Assembly (NCBI RefSeq): GCF_016863035.1
Contig: NZ_BOOC01000011.1
Span: 287,468 to 351,467 of the forward strand
Source: Microbispora corallina
Lineage (GTDB): Bacteria; Actinomycetota; Actinomycetes; Streptosporangiales; Streptosporangiaceae
DNA: 64,000 nucleotides
Reading direction: 5' to 3'
Shown: in pieces, positions 41,807 to 52,539 of the stretch
Numbering within the stretch: position 1 is the stretch's first letter
Layout of the letters: every line of letters starts with the position of its first letter
Notes under the pieces: generated by a model
The model's database searches: none
What the model was told of the DNA's origin: nothing
What the model saw: only the letters and a program-made list of their open reading frames with translations
Made by a program: the position numbers and the translations under genes

Positions 41807-42421
41807 ATGACGCACAGCCACACCGGGGAACCCGCCCGCGAGCTCTCCCACGGTGGAGCGGCCGATAAGGATTCCGCGTGCGCGGTGGCCCACGGCGAGA
41901 CGGCGGTGGAGGATCCGGCCTGCGCGGTGGCCCACGGCGGCGCGGCGGGGGAGGAGACGCGGCGCACGCTGGTAGCGGTCTTCGCGTCACCGATCGCCGG
42001 CCACCTGCTGCGCTTCGGCGTGGAGCTGGGCTTCCGCCCGATCCTGTTGGAGCCCGACCGGGCCCGTACGGTCGACGGCCTGCCCCCTGGCTCGGTCACG
42101 GTCGTCTCCGAGCCCGGCGACTACCTGGACGACACCGCCGACGTGGTGCTGACCGACCACCACCGCCCGGAGATCGGGCCGATCCTGCGGGACGTCCTGG
42201 CCCGCCCGGCCCGCTGGGTCGGCATCATGGGCAGCCCCCGTCACGTCGGCCCGCACGTCCAGGCGCTCACCGACCTGGGCGTCCCACCCGAGGAGATCGC
42301 GCGCGTGCACCGCCCGATCGGGCTCAACATCGGCTCCCGTACGCCTCCGGAGATCGCCCTGGCCACGCTCGCCGGTCTGATCGCCGACCGGAACGACCGT
42401 CCTGGCGGCTTCGCCTTCTGA
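41807..42421 (+). CDS. XdhC-type Rossmann protein with repeated N terminus
   Basis: A 204-residue protein. The C-terminal 140 residues are the XdhC Rossmann domain (VVLTDHHRPEIGPILRDVL, WVGIMGSPRHVGPHVQAL, IGLNIGSRTPPEIALATLAG), found in factors that insert sulfurated molybdenum cofactor into xanthine dehydrogenase-like enzymes. The usual N-terminal XdhC/CoxI domain is absent. Instead residues about 22-49 are two copies of a 14-residue unit (DSACAVAHGETAVE type) from a 42-base repeat at 41870-41953. No molybdoenzyme gene is adjacent. Confidence 0.85.
   Translation: MTHSHTGEPARELSHGGAADKDSACAVAHGETAVEDPACAVAHGGAAGEETRRTLVAVFASPIAGHLLRFGVELGFRPILLEPDRARTVDGLPPGSVTVVSEPGDYLDDTADVVLTDHHRPEIGPILRDVLARPARWVGIMGSPRHVGPHVQALTDLGVPPEEIARVHRPIGLNIGSRTPPEIALATLAGLIADRNDRPGGFAF
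41870..41953. repeat. 42-base tandem repeat in the XdhC-like gene
   Basis: Two 42-base units (41870-41911, 41912-41953) share the core TGCGCGGTGGCCCACGGCG; a shorter related piece CTCTCCCACGGTGGAGCGGC precedes them. The frame is kept. Confidence 0.78.
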
Positions 42422-42653
42422 ACCCCGGTAGGGGCCTGTGGCTCCGAGGTCACGACGCGTACCCGCCTGCGGTCCTAGCGTGGTCATCAGGGCGCCGCCA
42501 CGCAGGCGGCCGCCGGGGAGTGGGGGCCATGCGGCATCCCGGGATGTCGCTGAACCGACCGGGGAGTCCCTCCGGCCTCGTGCCGACTGAGACGACCGTC
42601 GCCGTCCGTCTCCTGCGGTTGAGGACTGTCGAATTCTGTGGATCGCGGGTGGT

Positions 42654-43151
42654 TCACAAGGCTCGAAGCCATTGATCGAGGGCTACGAAGTCTTCGTCGG
42701 TGAGTCCCCTGTATGACTCCACGTGGTGAAGGAGGGCCCGACCGCTGTGGTGCGCGGAGACCCACTCCCTGTCGGCGTCGGTGATCTCGTCGTCGACCCA
42801 GGCGAACGGGCGTCCGGCCGCCCAGTTCACCAGGGTCCGGGTCTTCCAGCAGAGCCCGAACCATTGGTCCTCACGTTTGTGGTGGTCGGCTGGCTCCGGC
42901 CAGCTCACGACAGGCAGTCGCGGCAGCCCGATCCGGGGCGCTACCTCGCCATTCGCCTCCTCTTCCCAGGTCGTCGCCCAGACGAGTTGGCAGGGCAGCG
43001 CTGCCAGTCGACTTCCCATCTCGGAGGTGAGCCGCGCCAAGCGCGAGTCCGGTGCAGCAGCCCCCGGTCCGCGTTGCGGGTCCTCGCCGAAGGGAAGAAG
43101 TGGTCCGTCGACGTCGAGGAAGAGCAGCGCACGTTCGGCATGATCGGTCAT
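42654..43151 (-). CDS. HAD-like hydrolase domain protein
   Basis: A 165-residue protein with the haloacid-dehalogenase-like start LLFLDVDGPLLPFG (nucleophile Asp), QLVWATTWEEEAN as motif II, and FAWVDDEITDADREW as the acidic motif IV. This small group is common in actinobacteria as standalone putative phosphatases with unknown substrate. ATG 43151 with GAGG upstream. The upstream 390 bases hold no gene on this strand. Confidence 0.82.
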   Translation of the reverse strand: MTDHAERALLFLDVDGPLLPFGEDPQRGPGAAAPDSRLARLTSEMGSRLAALPCQLVWATTWEEEANGEVAPRIGLPRLPVVSWPEPADHHKREDQWFGLCWKTRTLVNWAAGRPFAWVDDEITDADREWVSAHHSGRALLHHVESYRGLTDEDFVALDQWLRAL

Positions 43152-43544
43152 GCCGCTGACCTCGTCACGTCCGATGAGCACGCCTCCTTCGAAATTGACC
43201 CCGGGCGCGCGACCTCGAGCCCGACGCGGACGAGGACGTCCTGCCGCCATGGTCACGCCAAGTGGCGGCATCGTTCTACAGGCGTTCTCACCCCGGCTGC
43301 AGAGCCGTGCGATGACTGGCCGGGCCGCGGGAGCGGAGGGTACCCGGGGCGCTGACGGCGCGCTGCACCCAGGCCGGATCGATTTCGGCCTCGGCCGCCT
43401 GACCCGGCTGGGCTTCCGTTGCTCCGCTGGACCCGCGTTTCGGGCGCAGCAGGGCTGCCGAAGCGACGCGGAACCTCGACGGTTGGGGCACAAAGGCTCA
43501 CAAGCTTCTCGATTGTGACATGCGGCCCGCTACCATTTCGGCTC
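43152..43544. other. Gene-free region holding a luciferase-like gene relic
   Basis: About 390 bases with no intact gene. At 43360-43398 the plus strand reads [13 protein letters not shown], the most conserved motif of group 1 luciferase-like flavin monooxygenases (compare [16 protein letters not shown] in the gene at 53570). Nothing around it continues the family sequence. It looks like a residue of a deleted monooxygenase gene. Confidence 0.5.
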
Positions 43545-44078
43545 GTGAAAAACGCCAGCCCGGAGAACACCGCCGTTTTCGTGGACCAGAGCGGGCGCCG
43601 GGCAAGGTTTTTGACCATGGCGGCCATCGCCTTGGCGGTCGTCGTCATGGCGCTCGTCCTCACACTCGTCAGCGGAGTCCTGGCCGGGACGAAACTGCCG
43701 TCGCTGGGCTGGCCGGGCGAGGCGAAGGGGCGGCCGGCCTTGGGGTACTCCCGGTCGCCGTCACCCTCGCCGTCCGCCCCCTCGTCCACCCCGCCCCGTG
43801 GCCGGACCAGCCCGGCCGCCCATCCGCGGCCGAGCGGGACGGCGTCCCCGACGCGCCGCGCCACATCCTCTCCCAGCCCGGAGAGCTCCGCCTCTCCGTC
43901 GCCGAGGCCGCACGTGACGTCCTCGCCGTCCGGACATCCGACCGGGCAGCCCTCTCCCTCTTCCGGGAAACCGTCACCCGAGGTCACCCAACCCACGGCC
44001 ACGCGCACGCCGGCGCCGAATCCCGGTCACGGCGGCACACCTCCCGGACGCGTGGGGAAGACGTCCGGAGCGAGCTGA
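43545..44078 (+). CDS. Membrane-anchored Ser/Pro-rich protein
   Basis: A 177-residue protein: cytoplasmic N terminus (VKNASPENTAVFVDQSGRRA), one membrane helix (AAIALAVVVMALVLTLVSGVLA), then about 120 residues of S/P/T-rich extracytoplasmic sequence (SPSPSPSAPSSTPP). GTG start chosen because the conserved-looking NASPENTAVFVDQSG segment begins there. Directly downstream lies the wreck of a polysaccharide deacetylase/GT2 gene, with which such anchored proteins often pair, so it may be an orphaned partner. Function unknown. Confidence 0.7.
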   Translation: MKNASPENTAVFVDQSGRRARFLTMAAIALAVVVMALVLTLVSGVLAGTKLPSLGWPGEAKGRPALGYSRSPSPSPSAPSSTPPRGRTSPAAHPRPSGTASPTRRATSSPSPESSASPSPRPHVTSSPSGHPTGQPSPSSGKPSPEVTQPTATRTPAPNPGHGGTPPGRVGKTSGAS

Positions 44079-44110
44079 TGGGACGACAGCGGCGGCCGGC
44101 CGACCCTTGA

Positions 44111-44546
44111 GGCCACTGGTTCCTCGTCGCGATGTGCCCGCTCCTCGTGACGGGCGCGCTGCTCCTGAACGGGTACGTGGACTACACTCACGCCGACTGA
44201 CGGCCACGCCGGCCTGGCGAACGGGACTGGAGATGTCCCTCACCCAGAGGGTGCTGGCCGGAGCGACGGGGATCCACACCCGCCCAGCCCGCATGCCGTA
44301 CTCGTCCTCGCCGGCGGCGGTCGGCGACGGGCGGTTGGCGGCGATGCGGGTGCTCGGCGCCGACGGATACCTGCCGGCGTTCGTCGATCTCGACGTCATC
44401 CAGTCGGTGGCCGCCGCCGTGCTGGGGGCGCGGTTGCGCCGGCACACGATTCGCCGTGAGGGGATCTTCGACAGCGCGAACGAGGTCGAGGCCGTCCCCG
44501 GGCTCACGACTCACGAACGCGCCGGCGGTCCGCCTCCCACGCTCTG
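44111..44546 (+). pseudogene. Remnant of a bifunctional polysaccharide deacetylase/GT2 gene
   Basis: Two pieces of one ancestral gene are fused and out of frame. From 44111 the sequence reads GHWFLVAMCPLLVTGALLLN, the N-terminal membrane helix of these proteins, running to a TGA at 44198. In the next frame from 44200 the NodB-domain piece LTATPAWRTGLEMSLTQ and IHTRPARMPYSSSP follows. The junction ...YTHAD / LTATPAW would be continuous if one base were restored, so a large internal deletion was followed by a one-base loss. The catalytic DDG motif and the whole GT2 half are absent. Confidence 0.75.
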
Positions 44547-44642
44547 AGCCGGTCGGTGCCGGGCCGGGGGGACCGTCCCGCCCGCGCGCCGGGCCGCCTC
44601 GGCGCCATGCCGCATGCCTTTCGATCCCGCCCTGATCGTGCA

Positions 44643-44671
44643 TTGACACCATAACCCGTTTTTCCTACTTT
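44643..44671 (+). promoter_or_regulatory. Promoter of the peptide-importer/monooxygenase operon
   Basis: TTGACA (44643-44648), a 17-base spacer and TACTTT (44666-44671), 46 bases before the GTG at 44718. A short inverted repeat CCTAC-N7-GTAGG (44664-44680) overlaps the -10 and start and could be an operator half-site pair. Confidence 0.75.
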
Positions 44672-44717
44672 GAATGTAGGTATTTCTGGATCGGCGGCAC
44701 AGGAAGGGCGCATCCCC

Positions 44718-46361
44718 GTGCACAACAGATCTCCCCTCGGCCTCGTCATCCCCGTGGCCGGGCTGCTGGCGTTGTCGGCGTGCGGCGGCACGCAGGCCGC
44801 ACGCGCGCCGCAGGGCGGCGCCCCCGTGAAGGGCGGCACCCTCACGTTCGCGGTGAACACCGAGCCCACCTGTCTCGATCCCCACCAGAGCCCTCAGGAC
44901 GTGACCGGCCTGTTCACCCGCCCCGCGCTCGACTCGCTCGTCGCACTCGACGCGAAGGGGACCATCCACCCCTGGCTGGCGACCTCCTGGAAGGTGTCCG
45001 GCGACCAGAAGAGCTACACGTTCACGCTGCGGCAGGGCGTGAAGTTCAGCGACGGGACGCCCTTCGACGCCGCCGCCGTCAAGGCGAACCTCGACCACAT
45101 CGTCGCCCCGGCGACGAAGTCGCAGCTCGCCGCCTCGTACATCGAGCCGTACACCGGCAGCGACGTGATCGACGACCACACCGTGCGGGTGAACTTCTCC
45201 CGCCCGTACTCGCCGTTCCTCAGCGCGCTCGCGACCGCGTACTTCGGCATGGAGTCGCCGGCGTCGCTCAAGCAGCCGCAGGACGCGCTGTGCAAGCAGG
45301 TGGTCGGGTCGGGGCCGTTCGTCATCGACGCCTGGACTCCCAAGCAGGGCATCACCTTCCACCGCAACCGCGGCTACAACTGGGCTCCGGCGAACGCGGC
45401 GCACAACGGCGAGGCGTACGCCGACAAGCTGGTGATCAAGGTGATCACCGAGAACTCGGTCCGGCTCGGCGCCCTCACCAGCGGCCAGGTGGACGCCATC
45501 GCCAGCGTCCCGCCGGTGAACGTCAGACAGGTGAAGGCCGACCCCGGCCTGGCCGTCGACGTCCGCCAGGCCCCGGGCGGCAACTACAACTACTACCCGA
45601 ACACCGCCTCGGGCGTCTTCACCGACCGGCGCGTGCGGCAGGCGTTCCGGGACGGCATCGACTTCGCCACCATCGTGAAGAACCTGTACTTCGGGGCCTA
45701 CCAGCCCGCCTCCAGTCCCGTCTCGCCGTCGACGACCGGGTACGACAAGGGCACCGAGACCCAGTGGAGGTACGACCCCGCCGAGGCGGGCCGGCTGCTC
45801 GACGAGGCCGGCTGGACGGGACGCGACTCCGAGGGCTACCGCACCAAGGACGGCAGGCGGCTGACCGTGCGCTGGCCGTTCTACAAGGCCGCGGCCCGGG
45901 AGAACCGCGACACGCTGACCGAACAGGTGCAGGCGGAGGCCAAGAAGATCGGCGTCGACGTCGACGTCACCAACCCGCCCAGCATCGGCGACTTCGTCAC
46001 CGCCTTCACGAAGGGCGACTACGACCTGGTCGACTTCAGCTGGCAGCGGGCGGACGGCGACGCCCTGCGGAACCTGTTCTCGAGCGCGAGCATCTCCACG
46101 CCGACCAGGTTCGGCCAGAACGCGGCCCGCTACTCCGACAAGGAGGTCGACGGCTGGCTGAGCGACGCGCTGGACACCACCGACCTCGGCCGGCGCGCCG
46201 AGCTGTACGCCAAGGTGCAGCACAAGGTGACCGACGAGGCCGCGGTCTTCCCGGTGTACGTGTTCAACTACCTGCTGGGCGAGTCGAAGAGGGTCCACGG
46301 GATCGGCTGGGAGCCGCAGGCGTACCCGACCTTCTACGACGCCTGGGTCGTGCAGGGATGA
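44718..46361 (+). CDS. Peptide/nickel-type ABC transporter solute-binding lipoprotein (SBP_bac_5)
   Basis: A 547-residue family 5 binding protein. The lipoprotein signal ends in ALSAC. The mature part has GGTLTFAVNTEPTCLDPH, the family block SWKVSGDQKSYTFTLRQGVKFSDGTPFDAAAVK, and EAGRLLDEAGWTG later. GTG start with AGGAAGGG upstream. It opens an eight-gene operon with permeases, ATPases and four flavin monooxygenases, so its ligand is probably a small organosulfur or similar compound rather than a peptide. That is inference from context. Confidence 0.93.
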   Translation: MHNRSPLGLVIPVAGLLALSACGGTQAARAPQGGAPVKGGTLTFAVNTEPTCLDPHQSPQDVTGLFTRPALDSLVALDAKGTIHPWLATSWKVSGDQKSYTFTLRQGVKFSDGTPFDAAAVKANLDHIVAPATKSQLAASYIEPYTGSDVIDDHTVRVNFSRPYSPFLSALATAYFGMESPASLKQPQDALCKQVVGSGPFVIDAWTPKQGITFHRNRGYNWAPANAAHNGEAYADKLVIKVITENSVRLGALTSGQVDAIASVPPVNVRQVKADPGLAVDVRQAPGGNYNYYPNTASGVFTDRRVRQAFRDGIDFATIVKNLYFGAYQPASSPVSPSTTGYDKGTETQWRYDPAEAGRLLDEAGWTGRDSEGYRTKDGRRLTVRWPFYKAAARENRDTLTEQVQAEAKKIGVDVDVTNPPSIGDFVTAFTKGDYDLVDFSWQRADGDALRNLFSSASISTPTRFGQNAARYSDKEVDGWLSDALDTTDLGRRAELYAKVQHKVTDEAAVFPVYVFNYLLGESKRVHGIGWEPQAYPTFYDAWVVQG

Positions 46362-47284
46362 CGGCACGCCGCACGGTGGCCGGGCGGATCGCCGCCCGGC
46401 TGGGCACCTCGCTCCTGGTGCTGTGGGGGGCGGTGACGGTCGCGTTCGCGGCGCTGCACCTGACGCCCGGCGACGTGGCCGACGTCCTGATCGGCGACTC
46501 GACCGTCACGCCGGAGGTCCGGGCGCAGATCGTCCGGGAGTACGGGCTCGACCGCCCGGTCCCCGTCCAGTACCTCACCTACCTCGGCCGGGTGCTGCAC
46601 GGCGACCTCGGCAGGTCCTACCAGCTCCACGAGTCGGTCGGGGAGGCCATCGGCTCGCAGATCGGCCCGTCGATCCAGCTCGCGCTCACCGCGTTCGCGC
46701 TGGCGGCGACCGTGTCGGTGACCGTGGCCACGCTGACGGCCAAGCGCCGCCGCTGGGTGCGCGGGCTGTTCTCCGGGCTCGAACTCGTCGGGGTTTCGGT
46801 CCCGTCGTTCTGGGCGGGGATCCTGCTGCTCACGCTGTTCTCGTTCACGCTTGGGCTCTTCCCGGTTACTGGGGGGCTGGCGCTGCCGGCGGTCGCCCTG
46901 GCCGTCCCGGTCATCGCCGTGCTGACGCAGGTGCTGCGCGAGGGGCTGGAGATCGCGCTCGACGAGCCGTTCGTGCTGACGGCCCGCTCGCGCGGCATGG
47001 GCGACCTCGCCGTACGGGTGCGGCACGCCCTGCGGCACGCGCTGCTCCCGACCGTCACCTTGGCCGGCTGGCTGGTCGGGGTGCTGTTCGGCGGCGCCGT
47101 CATCGTCGAGCAGGTCTTCTCGCGGCCGGGCATCGGACGGCTCACTCTGGCCGCGGTCGCCGGCAAGGACCTCCCGGTCGTCATGGGCGTGGTCCTCGTG
47201 TCGGCCGCCCTCTACGTGGTCGTCAACATCCTGCTCGACGTCCTGTACGTCGTCATCGACCCCCGGCTGAGGAGCGCGTCGTGA
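46358..47284 (+). CDS. ABC transporter permease, DppB type
   Basis: A 308-residue permease with six helices. It has the DppB N-terminal helix (LLVLWGAVTVAFAALHLTPGDVA), YGLDRPVPVQYLTYLGRVLHGDLG in the periplasmic loop, the EAA-like loop PFVLTARSRGMGDLAVRVRHALRHAL, and the FSRPGIGRL end. The ATG overlaps the binding-protein stop (ATGA). Forms the pore with the following gene. Confidence 0.93.
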   Translation: MTARRTVAGRIAARLGTSLLVLWGAVTVAFAALHLTPGDVADVLIGDSTVTPEVRAQIVREYGLDRPVPVQYLTYLGRVLHGDLGRSYQLHESVGEAIGSQIGPSIQLALTAFALAATVSVTVATLTAKRRRWVRGLFSGLELVGVSVPSFWAGILLLTLFSFTLGLFPVTGGLALPAVALAVPVIAVLTQVLREGLEIALDEPFVLTARSRGMGDLAVRVRHALRHALLPTVTLAGWLVGVLFGGAVIVEQVFSRPGIGRLTLAAVAGKDLPVVMGVVLVSAALYVVVNILLDVLYVVIDPRLRSAS

Positions 47285-48110
47285 CCGCCGTCGCGATCCG
47301 GCCCCGCCGGATCCCGCGGGCGGGGGTCTGGGCGGCGTCCCTCTTCGTCGCCGTGGTGGCGCTCGCCGCCCTGCTCCCGGCCGTGCTGGCGCACGGCTCG
47401 CCGAGCGACGTGGACGCGGTCGCCGCGCTCCGCCCGCCGGGGGCCGCACATCTGCTCGGCACCGACGCCAACGGGCGGGACGTCCTCACCCGGATCGTGT
47501 ACGGCGCCCGGCCGTCGGTGCTCGCCGGCCTCGGCGCGACGGCGCTGGCCGTCGCCGCGGGCACCGTTCTCGGCCTGCTGGCCGCGCTCGGCGGGCGGGT
47601 GCTCGACGAGGTGACGATGCGCCTGGTCGACGTGCTGCTCGCGCTGCCCGGCCTGCTGCTGGCCCTGCTCGTCATCGCGGTCGTCGGACCGGGGACGTTC
47701 AACGCGATCCTCGCCATCGCCGCCTACACGCTGCCGAGCTACGCCCGCCTGGTGCGCGCGCAGACGCTGGTCATCCGCCGCTCCGGGTACGTCGAGGCGG
47801 CCACCTCGCTCGGCCTGACCCGGGGCCGGATCGTCCTGCGGCACGTCCTGCCCAACGCGTTCGCGCCGCTGCTGGTTGTGGCCACGATCGAGGTCGGCAC
47901 CGCGCTGGTGGCCGCGGCGTCGCTCAGCTTCCTCGGCCTCGGCCCACGGCCCCCCGCGCCCGAGTGGGGGGCGATGCTCTCCCAGGGGCGCGACTACTTC
48001 TCCGTGGCCTGGTGGATGGCGATCTTCCCCGGCCTGGCGATCACGCTCACGGTCCTGTCGGTCACGGTCGTCGGGCGGCACCTCCAGCGCCGGGTGGAAG
48101 GAAGGCTCGC

Positions 48111-48114
<4 letters not shown>
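47281..48114 (+). CDS. ABC transporter permease, DppC type
   Basis: A 277-residue permease: N-terminal helix, the signature HLLGTDANGRDVLTRIVYGARPSV, four to five core helices, the EAA loop GYVEAATSLGLTRGRIVLRHVLPN, and SFLGLGPRPPAPEWGAML near the C terminus. GTG start overlapping the upstream stop (GTGA). Its stop overlaps the ATPase gene start. Confidence 0.93.
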
Positions 48115-49918
<1,804 letters not shown>

Positions 49919-49922
<4 letters not shown>

Positions 49923-51250
49923 GCAGGCCGCGCAAGCAGGTCCACCTGGCCGCGCACTTCCCCGGAGTCAACAACACCACCGTCTGGGCGGACCCGGAGT
50001 CGAAGAGCCAGATCGACTTCTCCTCGTTCCGCCACCTGGCGCGGACCGCGGAGCGGGGGAAGTTCGACTTCTTCTTCCTCGCCGAGGGGCTGCGGCTGCG
50101 CGAGCTGAAGGGCCGCATCCACGACCTCGACGTGGTGGGCCGCCCCGAGTCGCTGACCGTCCTCGCCGCGCTCGCGGCCGTGACCGAGCGGCTCGGCCTG
50201 GCCGCGACCATCAACGCCACCTTCAACGAGCCGTACGAGGTGGCCCGGAGGCTGGCCACGCTCGACCACCTCAGCGAGGGCCGGGCCGCGTGGAACGTGG
50301 TGACCACCTCGGACGCCTTCACGGGAGAGAACTTCCGCCGCGGCGGGTACCTCGACCGGGCCGACCGCTACACGCGGGCCGAGGAGTTCGTCCGGCTGGC
50401 CCGGGAGCTGTGGGACTCGTGGGAGCCGGACGCGCTGACCGGTGCCGGCGACGGGTTCGTCCGGCCTGAGGCGATCCGGCCGTTCTCCTTCCAGGGCCGC
50501 CACTTCGACGTCGCCGGCCACTTCACCGTGCCCCGCAGCCCCCAGGGCCGTCCGGTCGTCATCCAGGCGGGCGACAGCGACGAGGGACGCGAGTTCGCCG
50601 CGAGGACCGCCGACGTCATCTTCAGCCGGCACGGCACCCTTGACGACGGCAAGGCCTTCTACGCCGACGTCAAGGGCAGGCTCGCCCGGTACGGCAGGCT
50701 GCCGCACCAGCTCAAGATCCTCCCGGCCGCCACGTTCGCGCTCGGCGACACCGAGGAGGAGGCGGCCGAGCGGGCCGCGGCGATCCGCAGGCAGCAGGTC
50801 GGGCCGCAGACCGCGATCGCGTTCCTGGAGCAGGTGTGGGGACGGGACATGTCGGCCTACGACCCCGACGGGCCGCTGCCGGACGTGGACCCCGACCTGT
50901 CCGACGGCGTGTGGGGAGGCCGGGTGCCGCTGGGCGACCGGACCGCCCTCGCCGCCAAGTGGCGTGCGCTGGCGGAGGAGAAGCGGCTCAGCATCCGGGA
51001 GCTGGTCATCGAGGTCACCGGCCGCCAGTCGTTCATCGGCACGCCGGCCGCGGTCGCCGCGCTCATCGACCGGTTCGTCCAGGAGGACGCCGCGGACGGC
51101 TTCATCCTCGTGCCGCACCTGACGCCGGGAGGGCTCGACGACTTCGTGGACCGGGTCGTGCCGCTCCTGCAGGAGCGCGGCGTGTTCCGCGCCGACTACT
51201 CCGGGACCACGCTCCGCGACCACCTGGGCCTGGGCCCGGGCTCGAACTAG
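49919..51250 (+). CDS. NtaA/DmoA family FMN-dependent monooxygenase
   Basis: A 443-residue bacterial-luciferase-like enzyme of the NtaA/SnaA/DszA/SoxA group: FPGVNNTTVWADPES, KFDFFFLAEGL, the conserved WNVVTTSDAFTGENFRRGG, and IQAGDSDEGREFAARTAD. These enzymes use FMNH2 and oxygen to cleave C-N or C-S bonds (nitrilotriacetate, dimethyl sulfide, thiophenes). ATGA overlap with the ATPase gene. No flavin reductase is encoded in the window, so reduced FMN must come from elsewhere. Confidence 0.92.
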
Positions 51251-51262
51251 AAAGGGCATCGC

Positions 51263-52477
51263 ATGCCGGAAAGACCCCTCCATCTGTCCGTCGCGCTGGA
51301 CGGCGCCGGGTGGCACCCCGCGGCCTGGCGCGACCTGCCCGGCTCCGGGTGGGCCACGTCCGACCTGTTCGGGGCGCGCTACTGGGCGGACCTCGTCGCG
51401 GAGGCCGAGCGCGGCCTGCTCGACTTCGTCACGTTCGAGGACGCCTTCGCGCTGCAGTCGAGCCTCTTCGACGGCCCGGACGGCCGGGGCGACCAGGTCA
51501 GGGGCCGGTTCGACGCCGTCCTGCTGGCCGCCCGGGTCGCGCCGCTGACCTCCAGGATCGGGCTCGTCCCGACCGCCACCACGACCCACACCGAGCCGTT
51601 CCACGTCGCCATCGGCATCCAGAGCCTCGACCACGTCAGCCTCGGCCGGGCCGGGTGGCGGCCGCAGGTGTCCGGGCGGCGGACCGACGCCGCCCACTTC
51701 GGCCGCAGGCAGGGCTTCCCGGAGCTGCGCCCCGACGCGCTCACCGCCCAGAGTGAGCACGTCCGCGACCTGTTCGACGAGGCCGCCGACGCCATCGAGG
51801 TGGCCCGGCGCCTGTGGGACAGCTGGGAGGACGACGCCGAGATCCGCGACACCGCCACCGGCCGTTTCGTCGACCGCGACAAGCTGCACTACATCGACTT
51901 CACCGGCCGGTGGTTCGGCGTCAAGGGCCCCTCGATCACGCCGCGGTCCCCGCAGGGCCTGCCGCCGGTCGTCGCCCTCGCCCACGACGTCGTCCCGTAC
52001 CGGCTCGCGGCGCTCGGGGCCGACGTCGTGCTCATCACCCCGCACGACGTGGAGCAGGTGCGGTCGATCTCCGCGCAGGTCCGCGAGGCCGAGGCCGAGA
52101 CGGGCCGCGCGGGCGAGCCGCTGCAGGTGTACGCCGACCTCGTCGTGTTCCTGGACGACGAGCCGGGGGCCGCGGCCGTCCGCCGGGCGCGGCTCGACGA
52201 CCTCGACGGCGCGCCCTACGTCTCCGACGCGCTGGTCTTCGCCGGCACCCCCGGCGAGCTGGCCGACCTGCTGCTGGAGTGGCGGGCCGCCGGCGTCGAG
52301 GGGTACCGGCTGCGCCCGGCGTCCCTGCCGCACGATTTGCTGGGCGTCACCCGGGGGCTGGCGCCCGAGTTGCGGGCGAGGGGCGCGTTCCGCGCCGCGT
52401 ACGAGGCCGAGACGCTGCGCGGCCACCTCGGCCTGCCGCGGCCCGCCTCCCGGTACGCCGCGGGGGCCGCCCGATGA
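51263..52477 (+). CDS. Luciferase-like monooxygenase (LLM), second NtaA-type paralogue
   Basis: A 404-residue flavin-dependent enzyme: LHLSVALDGAGWHPAAWR at the N terminus, EAERGLLDFVTFEDAF, IGLVPTATTTHTEPFHVA, and the paralogue-specific GRAGWRPQVSGRRTDAAHF, where the usual WN(V/I)VTS becomes WRPQVSG. The substrate pocket must therefore differ from that of the preceding gene. Starts 12 bases after it, with AAAGGG upstream; ends in an ATGA overlap with a 21-codon frame. Confidence 0.9.
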   Translation: MPERPLHLSVALDGAGWHPAAWRDLPGSGWATSDLFGARYWADLVAEAERGLLDFVTFEDAFALQSSLFDGPDGRGDQVRGRFDAVLLAARVAPLTSRIGLVPTATTTHTEPFHVAIGIQSLDHVSLGRAGWRPQVSGRRTDAAHFGRRQGFPELRPDALTAQSEHVRDLFDEAADAIEVARRLWDSWEDDAEIRDTATGRFVDRDKLHYIDFTGRWFGVKGPSITPRSPQGLPPVVALAHDVVPYRLAALGADVVLITPHDVEQVRSISAQVREAEAETGRAGEPLQVYADLVVFLDDEPGAAAVRRARLDDLDGAPYVSDALVFAGTPGELADLLLEWRAAGVEGYRLRPASLPHDLLGVTRGLAPELRARGAFRAAYEAETLRGHLGLPRPASRYAAGAAR

Positions 52478-52539
52478 GCGGCCGGGCCGCCGGCCCCGCG
52501 CCGTTCCCGATCCGCACGGAGAAGGTGATCGCGGCATGA
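52474..52539 (+). CDS. 21-residue reading frame threaded between two monooxygenase genes
   Basis: Starts with an ATG that overlaps the preceding stop (ATGA at 52474) and ends with a TGA that overlaps the next gene's ATG (ATGA at 52536). The peptide [20 protein letters not shown](A) has no known domain. The ribosome site of the next gene (GGAGAAGG) lies inside it. It probably serves translational coupling, moving ribosomes across the gap; whether the peptide has its own role is unknown. Confidence 0.5.
   Translation: MSGRAAGPAPFPIRTEKVIAA

Noticed and set aside
42528..42674. 48-codon plus-strand frame starting MRHPGMSLNRPG
   Set aside because: No ribosome site, no domain and it runs into the 3' end of the HAD gene on the other strand.
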